Positions 1 through 5,772 of a stretch of 5,772 nt of DNA are shown piece after piece. The notes beneath the pieces were generated by a model. That model did not search any database. It was given only the letters and a program-made list of their open reading frames with translations, and was not told the origin of the DNA. Both the position numbers and the translations under genes were made by a program. The first letter of the stretch is position 1; each line of letters starts with the position of its first letter. Source of the DNA: Muribaculaceae bacterium (GTDB lineage Bacteria; Bacteroidota; Bacteroidia; Bacteroidales; Muribaculaceae); contig JAICZO010000378.1 of NCBI GenBank assembly GCA_029057255.1, positions 1 to 5,772 on the forward strand. The letters run 5' to 3'.

Positions 1-1
1 C

Positions 2-268
2 AAGCTCGAAGGTCACGCCGAAGGTGTCAAGGCCGGTGGTAAGCTCCAGCTCTCTATGAAGAAGATGAAAGTACGCGCTCCCTACACCGAAATCCCCGAG
101 CGTCTCGTCATCAACGTCGACAACCTCGGCCTCGGCAAGACCCTCCAGGTAGGCGAGCTCCACTTCGAAGGTCTCGAACTGGTCAACGCCAAGAACGCCG
201 TTGTCTGCGCAGTAGCTCTGACACGTGCAGCCCGTGGTGCTGCCGCAGCTGCCGCCGCCGGCAAGTAA
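2..268 (+). CDS. rplY: 50S ribosomal protein L25/Ctc, C-terminal part (gene runs off the left edge)
   Basis: The reading frame is open from base 2 to a TAA at 266-268 and gives the last 88 residues; the 5' end lies outside the window. L25 of the Ctc type binds 5S rRNA in the central protuberance of the 50S subunit. The visible part is the C-terminal beta domain found in long TL5/Ctc-type L25 but not in the short E. coli protein. It carries the characteristic EGxAEGVKAGGKL stretch near the left edge, then IPERLVINVDNLGLGKTLQVGEL and an Ala-rich tail (GAAAAAAAGK). An ATG at 56 falls inside this domain and is not the start. pth follows after 24 nt in the same direction. The rplY-pth pair is common in bacteria (ctc-spoVC in Bacillus subtilis), which supports both calls. 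The Ala-rich end is low complexity and probably disordered. Confidence 0.93.
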   Translation, partial: KLEGHAEGVKAGGKLQLSMKKMKVRAPYTEIPERLVINVDNLGLGKTLQVGELHFEGLELVNAKNAVVCAVALTRAARGAAAAAAAGK

Positions 269-292
269 TCGAGGCTTCCTTCATACATATAG

Positions 293-856
293 ATGAAGTA
301 CCTTATAGTTGGGCTGGGTAACATCGGCGACGAATATCGCAATACCCGCCACAACATCGGTTTTATGATATTGGACGCCTTTGCCGAGGCGTCCAATATT
401 TCTTTTGCCACCGAGCGCTACGGCGACGTCGGCCGAGGCCGCATCCGCAACAAGCAGGTCGTGCTGCTGAAGCCCTCGACCTTCATGAATCTCAGCGGCA
501 ATGCCGTGCGATACTGGAAGGAGAAGGAGGGCATCGAGCTTGAGAACATACTCGTCCTGGTCGACGACCTCGCTTTGCCCCTCGGCGCCATCAGGCTCAA
601 GGGGCGCGGCAGCGACGCCGGCCACAACGGCCTCAAGAACATAGCAGCCATGCTCGGCACCGACGCATATCCCCGCCTGCGCTTCGGCATAGGCAGCGAC
701 TTCCCCCGCGGCTGCCAGGTCGACTATGTGCTCGGTAATTTCCCGGCGGAAGAAAGAACCGTGTTGAACGATCGCATCACTGTGGCGTGTGAGGCCATCC
801 GCGAGTATGTCCTCGCCGGGCTCGGAAACGCCATGTGCAAGTACAACAACAAGTGA
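293..856 (+). CDS. pth: Peptidyl-tRNA hydrolase
   Basis: Cytoplasmic esterase that cuts the ester bond of peptidyl-tRNAs released early from ribosomes, recycling the tRNA. At 187 residues it is close to E. coli Pth (194). The family signatures are present: GLGNIGDEYRNTRHNIGF near the N-terminus with Asn10 and the catalytic base His20; KPSTFMNLSG with Asn66 (E. coli Asn68); VDDLALPLG with Asp91 (E. coli Asp93); and GSDAGHNGLKNI with Asn112 (E. coli Asn114). All active-site residues I could place are intact. The ATG at 293 begins the family-typical MKYLIVGLGN and has no clear Shine-Dalgarno site, as is usual in Bacteroidota. It lies 24 nt after rplY and 22 nt before the Sel1-repeat gene, so it is probably co-transcribed with both. 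One oddity: codons 26-36 contain a perfect 13-bp inverted repeat, listed separately. Confidence 0.97.
   Translation: MKYLIVGLGNIGDEYRNTRHNIGFMILDAFAEASNISFATERYGDVGRGRIRNKQVVLLKPSTFMNLSGNAVRYWKEKEGIELENILVLVDDLALPLGAIRLKGRGSDAGHNGLKNIAAMLGTDAYPRLRFGIGSDFPRGCQVDYVLGNFPAEERTVLNDRITVACEAIREYVLAGLGNAMCKYNNK
368..406 (+). other. Intragenic hairpin inside pth followed by a T-rich tract
   Basis: Bases 368-380 (ATATTGGACGCCT) are perfectly complementary to 387-399, a 13-bp stem around a 6-nt loop (TTGCCG). A G-T wobble (367/400) can extend it at the base. Directly after the stem, bases 399-406 read TTTCTTTT. On the + strand this resembles an intrinsic terminator or attenuator, although it lies within the pth reading frame. 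The encoded peptide there (MILDAFAEASNIS) looks normal for the family, so the symmetry is not an insertion. The structure is seen directly; any function is inference. Confidence 0.5.
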
Positions 857-878
857 TTTTAAACGGAGTCAAAAACGA

Positions 879-2150
879 ATGATAAGCGATATCATCAAAG
901 CAGCTGTCGCAGCAGTGTGGATGAGCTACGACAAGGAGACCATGCAGCGCGGCAGGCAGATTCTCGAGGACGCCGTCGAAGAGGGCGACCCCGACGCAAT
1001 GTGCTTCTACGGCCGCACCTTCCTCGGCGAGCAGTATGTCTGGACCGGGGGAGGATTCCCCGAGAGTGAGCGCAAGGGCGAGGACTATATCCGCCGCAGC
1101 GCCCTGGCCGGCAGCGCCGCCGGCGTGCTCTGCTGCATGCGCACCGGTATCTACGACGACGACATCGAGCGCGACATGCCTTTCGCCGACCTCGCAGAGG
1201 TCTTCGAGTCTGTCAAGGCCGAGGCCGACGAGGGCGACGCCTTCTGCCAGTATATCGTCGGCAATGTCTACTTCTGGGGCGACTATCTGAAGATATATCC
1301 TGACGAAAAGAAGCGCTTCAGCTCGGAGGAGGACTACGACCGCTTTGCATATCCCATAGCGGCCGGGTATTTCGAGCAGTCATTCGAGCAGGGTCTGTCG
1401 TCGGGCTTCGGCAACTACCGCACCATCTACGAGTCGGAGCTGACCGACCTGAGCGCCGAGCGCGTCGAGCACTTCCTGAGCAAGCTCGCCCTGGCGGGCA
1501 GCCCTCTATGCTGCTCGGACTACGGCACATGGCTCCTTGACACATATGACGACCGCGAGGCCGAGGCTTTCGCTCTCTTCAAGGCCGCATATGAGAAGGG
1601 CGACACCCTCTCGGGCTACAATCTCGGCACCTGCTACGCCCGCGGTGCAGGCGTGGAGAAGGACCTCGACCGTGCCTTCGAGCTATATCTCGAGGCTGCC
1701 GAGGCCGGGCACACGAGCGCCCGCTTTCATGTGGGCAATTTCTATTTCCTCGGGCGCGGAAACGTGCAGCAGGACTATCGTCAGGCATTGCGTTGGCTCC
1801 GCAAGGCTTATGAGCCGCATGCCGACTGGCGCGCCGCCGCCGAGTTGGGCCTGATGTATGCCAACGGGCTCGGCGTGCCCCGCGACGAGGCTACGGCCTT
1901 CCGCTATCTCAACCACTCGATGGACTGTATCGACGGCCCCGAGGACCTGTGGGAGGAAATAGCGCCCGACTATCTGCTCGCCCTCGGCAAGGCCTATGCC
2001 TATGGCCGCGGCACCGAGCAGGATATAGCCCGCGGCGTGGAGCTGCTCGACGCCGCCATCGAGGCCGGCAGCGAGGATGCGCGCCGACACAGAATGAATT
2101 TCCGCAAGTTCCTCGGCAAATGGCGCCAGAGGGGCAATATACGTGACTGA
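879..2150 (+). CDS. Sel1-like repeat protein of unknown function
   Basis: A 423-residue protein with no evident signal peptide or membrane segment, so probably cytoplasmic. The C-terminal half has four Sel1-type (TPR-like, alpha/alpha solenoid) repeats at about residues 245-280, 281-316, 319-354 and 365-400. The clearest reads YNLGTCYARGAGVEKD, then RAFELYLEAAEAG. Weaker helical-repeat traces (LxxAxxxGDxxAxxxxG) occur in the N-terminal half. Sel1 repeats generally act as protein-protein scaffolds; no catalytic domain is visible and I cannot name a partner. The ATG at 879 is chosen because an upstream in-frame ATG at 789 lies inside pth and would add 30 residues of Ser/Thr-rich sequence that looks like an out-of-frame reading of pth. 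A weak GGAG lies 10 nt before the ATG. The gene starts 22 nt after pth and ends 3 nt before the Hsp15 gene, so co-expression and possibly translational coupling are likely. Its base composition resembles its neighbours, with no sign of recent transfer. Confidence 0.88.
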   Translation: MISDIIKAAVAAVWMSYDKETMQRGRQILEDAVEEGDPDAMCFYGRTFLGEQYVWTGGGFPESERKGEDYIRRSALAGSAAGVLCCMRTGIYDDDIERDMPFADLAEVFESVKAEADEGDAFCQYIVGNVYFWGDYLKIYPDEKKRFSSEEDYDRFAYPIAAGYFEQSFEQGLSSGFGNYRTIYESELTDLSAERVEHFLSKLALAGSPLCCSDYGTWLLDTYDDREAEAFALFKAAYEKGDTLSGYNLGTCYARGAGVEKDLDRAFELYLEAAEAGHTSARFHVGNFYFLGRGNVQQDYRQALRWLRKAYEPHADWRAAAELGLMYANGLGVPRDEATAFRYLNHSMDCIDGPEDLWEEIAPDYLLALGKAYAYGRGTEQDIARGVELLDAAIEAGSEDARRHRMNFRKFLGKWRQRGNIRD

Positions 2151-2153
2151 ACA

Positions 2154-2585
2154 ATGGAAGTAAGAATAGATAAATGGCTCTGGGCCGTGCGCGTCTTCAA
2201 GACTCGCACCATCGCCACCGAGGCCTGCAAGAAAGGACGCGTGACGATGGGTACGCCCGCTGTCCCCGTCAAGCCCTCGCGCATGATTACGGAGGGTGAT
2301 GTCATCAACGTGCGCAAGCCGCCGGTGACATACTCGTTCCGCGTGCGCGCCGTGACGCAGAACCGCCTCGGAGCCAAGCTTGTACCCGAGTATATGGAGA
2401 ACATCACTCCGCAGGACCAGTACGACCTGCTCGAAGTGGTGAAAATCTCGGGCTTCGTCGACCGCCGCAAGGGTCTCGGCCGTCCTACCAAGCGCGACGG
2501 CCGCGAGCTGAGCCGCTTCACCGACTCGATGGGTGACGACGGCTGGGACTTCGACTTCGATTTCGACGAGGATGATGAAGATTAA
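2154..2585 (+). CDS. hslR: Hsp15-family S4-domain RNA-binding protein
   Basis: A 143-residue protein whose first ~60 residues form an S4 RNA-binding domain (RIDKWLWAVRVFKTRTIATEACKKGRV), diagnostic of the Hsp15 group. E. coli Hsp15 binds free 50S subunits still carrying peptidyl-tRNA and helps recycle them; the B. subtilis relative RqcP (YabO) works in ribosome-associated quality control. The middle has a basic segment (RRKGLGRPTKRDGREL) like the RNA-contacting tail of the family. The last 12 residues are strongly acidic with alternating Asp and Phe (DFDFDFDEDDED), which E. coli Hsp15 lacks. The ATG comes 3 nt after the Sel1-gene stop and starts the family-typical MEVRIDKWLW, so the start is secure and translation may be coupled. 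The pth neighbourhood fits, because both proteins deal with stranded peptidyl-tRNA. The symbol hslR is by homology; whether it serves in Hsp15-type or RqcP-type rescue cannot be told from sequence. Confidence 0.92.
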   Translation: MEVRIDKWLWAVRVFKTRTIATEACKKGRVTMGTPAVPVKPSRMITEGDVINVRKPPVTYSFRVRAVTQNRLGAKLVPEYMENITPQDQYDLLEVVKISGFVDRRKGLGRPTKRDGRELSRFTDSMGDDGWDFDFDFDEDDED

Positions 2586-2600
2586 GCTGATAAAACTGAA

Positions 2601-2605
2601 AGGAG
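2601..2605 (+). promoter_or_regulatory. Shine-Dalgarno-like site of the DEAD-box helicase gene
   Basis: AGGAG, 9 nt before the ATG at 2615. It is notable because most Bacteroidota genes, including the others here, lack a clear Shine-Dalgarno site. It supports 2615 as the start. The context is A-rich (GAAAGGAGAAAGAACAG), so the A-rich leader alone might suffice for initiation. Confidence 0.5.
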
Positions 2606-2614
2606 AAAGAACAG

Positions 2615-3982
<1,368 letters not shown>

Positions 3983-3986
3983 CGAT

Positions 3987-4026
3987 ACACAAAAAAAGCA
4001 GCCCGCGCGGGCTGCTTTTTTTGTGT
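3987..4026. terminator. Bidirectional intrinsic terminator between convergent genes
   Basis: A perfect 18-bp inverted repeat (3987-4004 with 4009-4026) with GCGC between its arms. The core is the GC-rich stem AGCAGCCC/GGGCTGCT, flanked by A7 at 3991-3997 and T7 at 4016-4022. Because the A and T tracts mirror each other, the RNA has a stem followed by a U tract on either strand. It lies 4 nt after the helicase stop and 20 nt beyond the tnaA stop, so it can end both convergent transcripts. Confidence 0.95.
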
Positions 4027-4046
4027 GGGGTTGACGCGTCAAGGCA

Positions 4047-5423
4047 TCATTCAACCGGCTCGAGCTGCACTGTGAAGTGGCGCATAAGCTCGGCCTCCCA
4101 TGTGATGCGGACGCCGTGAGTGATGCTGTCGCGGCGGTCGAATACATTCTTGAGGGCTACCGCGATGACGTCCATGTGGTTGTCGGTGTAGACGCGGCGG
4201 GGGATGGCGAGGCGGAGCAGGTCAAGGCCTCCGAAACGGTTCTCGCGGGTCACGGGGTCGCGGTCGGCGAGGATATAGCCGATCTCGCAGCCGCGGATGC
4301 CTGCTTCCTTGTACAGCTCTACGGTGAGGGTCTGTGCGGGGAACTCCTCTTTGGGCACGCGGGTGAGCACCTTCGAGGCGTCGATGAAGATAGCGTGTCC
4401 GCCGGCGGGGCGCTGGTAGGGGATACCGAACTCGTCGAGGCGTGCGGCAAGGTATTCTACCTGGTGTATACGGGTCTGCAGGTTGTCGAACTCGGTGTTC
4501 TCGTCGAGGCCGACAGCGAGCGCCGCCATGTCACGGCCGTTCATGCCGCCGTAGGTGAGGTAGCCCTCGAAGGGGATGCAGAAGCGTTTTGCCGCCTCGT
4601 ACCAGTCTTCGTGGCGTGTGGCGATGAATCCGCCCATGTTGACGATGCCGTCCTTCTTTGCCGACATGGTCATTGCGTCGGCGAGGTCGAACATCTCGTG
4701 TGTAATCTCCTTGATGGTCTTGTCGGCGTATCCTTCCTCGCGGGTCTTGATGAAGTATGCGTTCTCGGCGAAGCGTGCCGAGTCGAAGATGACGCGCTTG
4801 CCGTATTTGTCGGCCAGAGCCCTGACGGCGCGGAGGTTGGCCATCGACACGGGCTGTCCGCCGGCAGTGTTGTTGGTGATTGTGACGATGATGAAAGGTA
4901 TGCGGTCGGCGTTCTCGGCAAGAGCCTTCTCGAGCTTGGCGGGGTCGACGTTGCCCTTGAAGGGGACTTCGAGCTGCGTGTCCTTGGCCTCGTCGACGGT
5001 GCAGTCCAGAGCGATAGCCTTGCGGCTCTCGATGTGGCCCTTGGTGGTGTCGAAGTGCGAGTTGCCGGGCACGATGTCGCCCTCGTGCACGAGACCTGAG
5101 AAAAGAACGTTCTCGGCCGCGCGACCCTGGTGTGTGGGGATGACGAAGCCGAAGCCCGTCAGGCGTGTGATCGTATCCTTAAGCTCGAAGAAAGAGCGTG
5201 CGCCTGCATAGCTCTCGTCGCCGGTCATCATGGCGGCCCACTGGCGGTCGCTCATCGCTCCTGTGCCCGAGTCGGTCAGCAGGTCGATGTATACCTGGTC
5301 GGCTCTGAGCTGAAAAACATTGTAGTGTGCCTCGCGGAGCCATTGCTCGCGTTCTTCTCGGGTGGACTTGCGGATGGGTTCAACCATCTTTATCTTCCAT
5401 GATTCGGCAAAGGGTAGTTCCAT
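4047..5423 (-). CDS. tnaA: Tryptophanase (tryptophan indole-lyase)
   Basis: PLP-dependent cytoplasmic enzyme that converts L-tryptophan and water to indole, pyruvate and ammonia. At 458 residues it is near E. coli TnaA (471). Visible residues include Tyr72 in GDESYAG, Arg101 in THQGR (phosphate binding), Asp214 and Arg217 in DSARFAENAYFIK, the Schiff-base Lys257 in MSAKKDG, and Arg404 in LLRLAIPR (substrate carboxylate). Tyrosine phenol-lyase is the close alternative, but three discriminating sites match tryptophanase: Asp125 in FDTT (Thr124 in C. freundii TPL), Ile381 in CEIG (Arg381 in TPL) and His449 in MRHFT (Phe448 in TPL; His463 in E. coli TnaA). The start begins MELPFAESWKIKMVEP and has an A/C-rich leader without a Shine-Dalgarno site. 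Downstream it converges on the helicase gene, so no tnaB permease can share its transcript. Upstream I found no Trp-containing leader peptide of the tnaC kind, so its control must differ from E. coli. Confidence 0.96.
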   Translation of the reverse strand: MELPFAESWKIKMVEPIRKSTREEREQWLREAHYNVFQLRADQVYIDLLTDSGTGAMSDRQWAAMMTGDESYAGARSFFELKDTITRLTGFGFVIPTHQGRAAENVLFSGLVHEGDIVPGNSHFDTTKGHIESRKAIALDCTVDEAKDTQLEVPFKGNVDPAKLEKALAENADRIPFIIVTITNNTAGGQPVSMANLRAVRALADKYGKRVIFDSARFAENAYFIKTREEGYADKTIKEITHEMFDLADAMTMSAKKDGIVNMGGFIATRHEDWYEAAKRFCIPFEGYLTYGGMNGRDMAALAVGLDENTEFDNLQTRIHQVEYLAARLDEFGIPYQRPAGGHAIFIDASKVLTRVPKEEFPAQTLTVELYKEAGIRGCEIGYILADRDPVTRENRFGGLDLLRLAIPRRVYTDNHMDVIAVALKNVFDRRDSITHGVRITWEAELMRHFTVQLEPVE

Positions 5424-5465
5424 GGTATGTGTGTTAGGTGTTTATAGGTTCGTAAAAAATGTGCT

Positions 5466-5492
5466 CTAAGTTAGTGACAAAATCCGACACAA
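5466..5492 (-). promoter_or_regulatory. Candidate tnaA promoter (weak match)
   Basis: On the - strand, TAACTTAG at 5473-5466 matches the Bacteroidota -7 consensus TAnnTTTG at five of six fixed positions. A TTG at 5492-5490 lies 16 nt upstream as a -33 element, slightly closer than usual. It would start transcription about 37 nt before the tnaA ATG. This is the best candidate I found between 5424 and 5540, but it is not strong, and a start farther upstream in the AT-rich block cannot be excluded. Confidence 0.3.
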
Positions 5493-5557
5493 TCTGTTAA
5501 CGGCTGTGAAATAAGCGCTGCCGAACATGTAAATTTGTTAAACACCCCGCCGCTCCG

Positions 5558-5575
5558 GCCGCCGTAAATGGCGGC
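5558..5575. repeat. GC-rich stem-loop 1
   Basis: GCCGCC (5558-5563) pairs with GGCGGC (5570-5575) around a 6-nt loop, GTAAAT. An alternative pairing is CCGCCGC (5547-5553) with GCGGCGG (5571-5577), a 7-bp stem that excludes the first, so two folds compete. No T tract follows on either strand, so it does not look like a terminator. Function unknown. Confidence 0.5.
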
Positions 5576-5579
5576 GGAT

Positions 5580-5592
5580 GCCTCCCGGAGGC
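5580..5592. repeat. GC-rich stem-loop 2
   Basis: GCCTC (5580-5584) pairs with GAGGC (5588-5592) around a 3-nt loop CCG. It begins 5 nt after stem-loop 1. With only 5 bp it would be weak evidence alone, but it is one of three consecutive stem-loops. Confidence 0.4.
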
Positions 5593-5611
5593 CTTCGTGG
5601 CGCATTTCGAG

Positions 5612-5631
5612 GGGCTGTTTCACAATAGCCC
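5612..5631. repeat. Stem-loop 3
   Basis: GGGCTGTT (5612-5619) pairs with AATAGCCC (5624-5631), 8 bp including one G-T pair, around the 4-nt loop TCAC. It marks the edge between the GC-rich segment and the AT-rich promoter block. No T tract follows on either strand, so terminator function is unlikely. It could be a protein-binding palindrome or part of a dispersed element. Confidence 0.5.
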
Positions 5632-5674
5632 GCGAATTAAGAAAAAATTGCAGTGTTTTTCACATTAATTAATT

Positions 5675-5703
5675 TTTGAATGCAGAAATTTTTATTAATT
5701 TTG
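5675..5703 (+). promoter_or_regulatory. Bacteroidota-type promoter reading off the right edge
   Basis: TAATTTTG at 5696-5703 is a perfect match to the Bacteroidota -7 consensus TAnnTTTG and is followed by CA, as often seen. TTTG at 5675-5678 is a -33 element 17 nt upstream, at the short end of the accepted range. The AT-rich surroundings fit. Transcription should begin near 5709-5712 and run rightward. A second, poorer pair (TTG at 5648-5650, 19 nt, TAATTTTTG at 5670-5678) could be an overlapping tandem promoter. The transcribed gene is outside the window. Confidence 0.65.
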
Positions 5704-5710
5704 CAGCACA

Positions 5711-5726
5711 ACCTTAAAACCTTAAA
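5711..5726 (+). repeat. Tandem 8-bp repeat at the predicted transcript start
   Basis: ACCTTAAA occurs twice back to back (5711-5718 and 5719-5726), just after the predicted start of the rightward transcript. It is short and could be chance; its position in the initial transcribed region suggests a possible regulatory or slippage-prone site. Confidence 0.3.
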
Positions 5727-5732
5727 CGCCTT

Positions 5733-5760
5733 GCCGAAGCCGGCCATCAAGGCTGTCGGC
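5733..5760 (+). other. Stem-loop in the predicted leader of the rightward transcript
   Basis: GCCGAAGCC (5733-5741) pairs with GGCT and TCGGC (5751-5754 and 5756-5760) to give 9 bp with one bulged G at 5755 and a 9-nt loop (GGCCATCAA). An alternative stem, GCCTTG (5728-5733) with CAAGGC (5748-5753), would compete with it. It begins about 22 nt after the predicted transcription start and no ATG lies between, so it may be a structured 5' leader or the start of a small RNA. It could also be coding sequence, because a frame stays open here to the edge. Confidence 0.35.
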
Positions 5761-5772
5761 GGATTACACAAC

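Larger units (their letters stand above)
5424..5772. other. Intergenic region upstream of tnaA, no supported gene
   Basis: 349 nt from the tnaA start to the right edge. It has three parts: a mixed-composition stretch next to tnaA (5424-5544) with the candidate tnaA promoter; a GC-rich stretch with three stem-loops (5545-5634); and an AT-rich block (5635-5703) with a rightward promoter, followed by a GC-rich leader (5727-5760) that can fold. Short open frames exist (for example 44 codons on the - strand at 5471-5605) but none shows a recognisable product. The region probably separates tnaA from a divergent gene or RNA beyond the edge. Confidence 0.6.

Noticed and set aside
789..878. Upstream in-frame ATG that would extend the Sel1-repeat protein by 30 residues
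   Set aside because: The extension overlaps the end of pth and encodes Ser/Thr-rich sequence typical of reading a GC-rich gene out of frame; the ATG at 879 lies cleanly after the pth stop.
4077..5099. 340-codon open frame on the + strand opposite tnaA
   Set aside because: It mirrors tnaA codons, giving a Val/Gly/Asp/Ala-rich sequence without any family features.
4047..5423. Tyrosine phenol-lyase instead of tryptophanase
   Set aside because: Asp125, Ile381 and His449 match tryptophanase, whereas tyrosine phenol-lyase has Thr, Arg and Phe at these positions.
5466..5528. 20-codon frame on the - strand upstream of tnaA as a tnaC-like leader peptide
   Set aside because: The peptide MFGSAYFTAVNRLCRILSLT has no Trp and no TnaC-like ending, and its stop overlaps the best candidate tnaA promoter.
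5471..5605. 44-codon frame on the - strand through the stem-loops
   Set aside because: No recognisable product; it spans the palindromes and the candidate promoter, so it is more likely chance.
5680..5772. Frame opening at ATG 5680 and running off the right edge (MQKFLLILQHNLKTL...)
   Set aside because: Its start codon lies upstream of the perfect -7 box at 5696-5703, so the transcript would begin after the ATG. It remains possible that downstream codons belong to a gene with another start, which the edge hides.

Overview
The window looks like a chromosomal segment of a GC-rich member of the Bacteroidales (Bacteroidota). The evidence is the protein sequences (a Ctc-type L25 with an Ala-rich tail, a Bacteroidales-type Pth and an Hsp15 with an Asp/Phe tail), the near absence of Shine-Dalgarno sites, and a perfect TAnnTTTG promoter -7 box near the right end. 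Codons are mostly GC-ending, with many TAT and ATA codons kept. This would fit a Muribaculaceae-like gut lineage, but that family-level placement is a guess.

Left part (1-4026, + strand): five closely spaced genes in one direction. They are the 3' end of rplY (ribosomal protein L25/Ctc), pth (peptidyl-tRNA hydrolase), a 423-residue Sel1-repeat protein of unknown role, an Hsp15-family S4-domain RNA-binding protein, and a DEAD-box RNA helicase. Gaps are 24, 22, 3 and 29 nt, and no promoter or terminator was seen between the genes. The run ends at a perfect 18-bp inverted repeat flanked by A7 and T7. The four recognised products act on ribosomes or RNA: L25 binds 5S rRNA on the 50S subunit, Pth clears dropped-off peptidyl-tRNA, Hsp15 handles 50S subunits still carrying peptidyl-tRNA, and the helicase probably remodels rRNA or mRNA. 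The run therefore reads as a ribosome maintenance and rescue operon, with the Sel1 protein as its unexplained member.

Right part (4047-5423, - strand): one convergent gene, tnaA, encoding tryptophanase (indole production). Three positions that separate tryptophanase from tyrosine phenol-lyase all match tryptophanase. No tnaB permease lies beside it on the visible side, and no Trp-containing tnaC-like leader peptide was found. The A7/T7 hairpin at 3987-4026 sits between the two convergent units and can terminate both.

Right intergenic region (5424-5772): no supported gene. It holds a weak candidate tnaA promoter, three GC-rich stem-loops in a row (5558-5631), an AT-rich block with a strong rightward Bacteroidota promoter (5675-5703), and a stem-loop at 5733-5760 in the predicted leader of whatever is transcribed off the right edge.

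Most of the window is ordinary core genome. The observations most worth a second look are a perfect 13-bp hairpin inside pth followed by a T-rich tract, the Sel1 gene lodged in a ribosome-rescue operon, and the stem-loop and promoter architecture of the right intergenic region.
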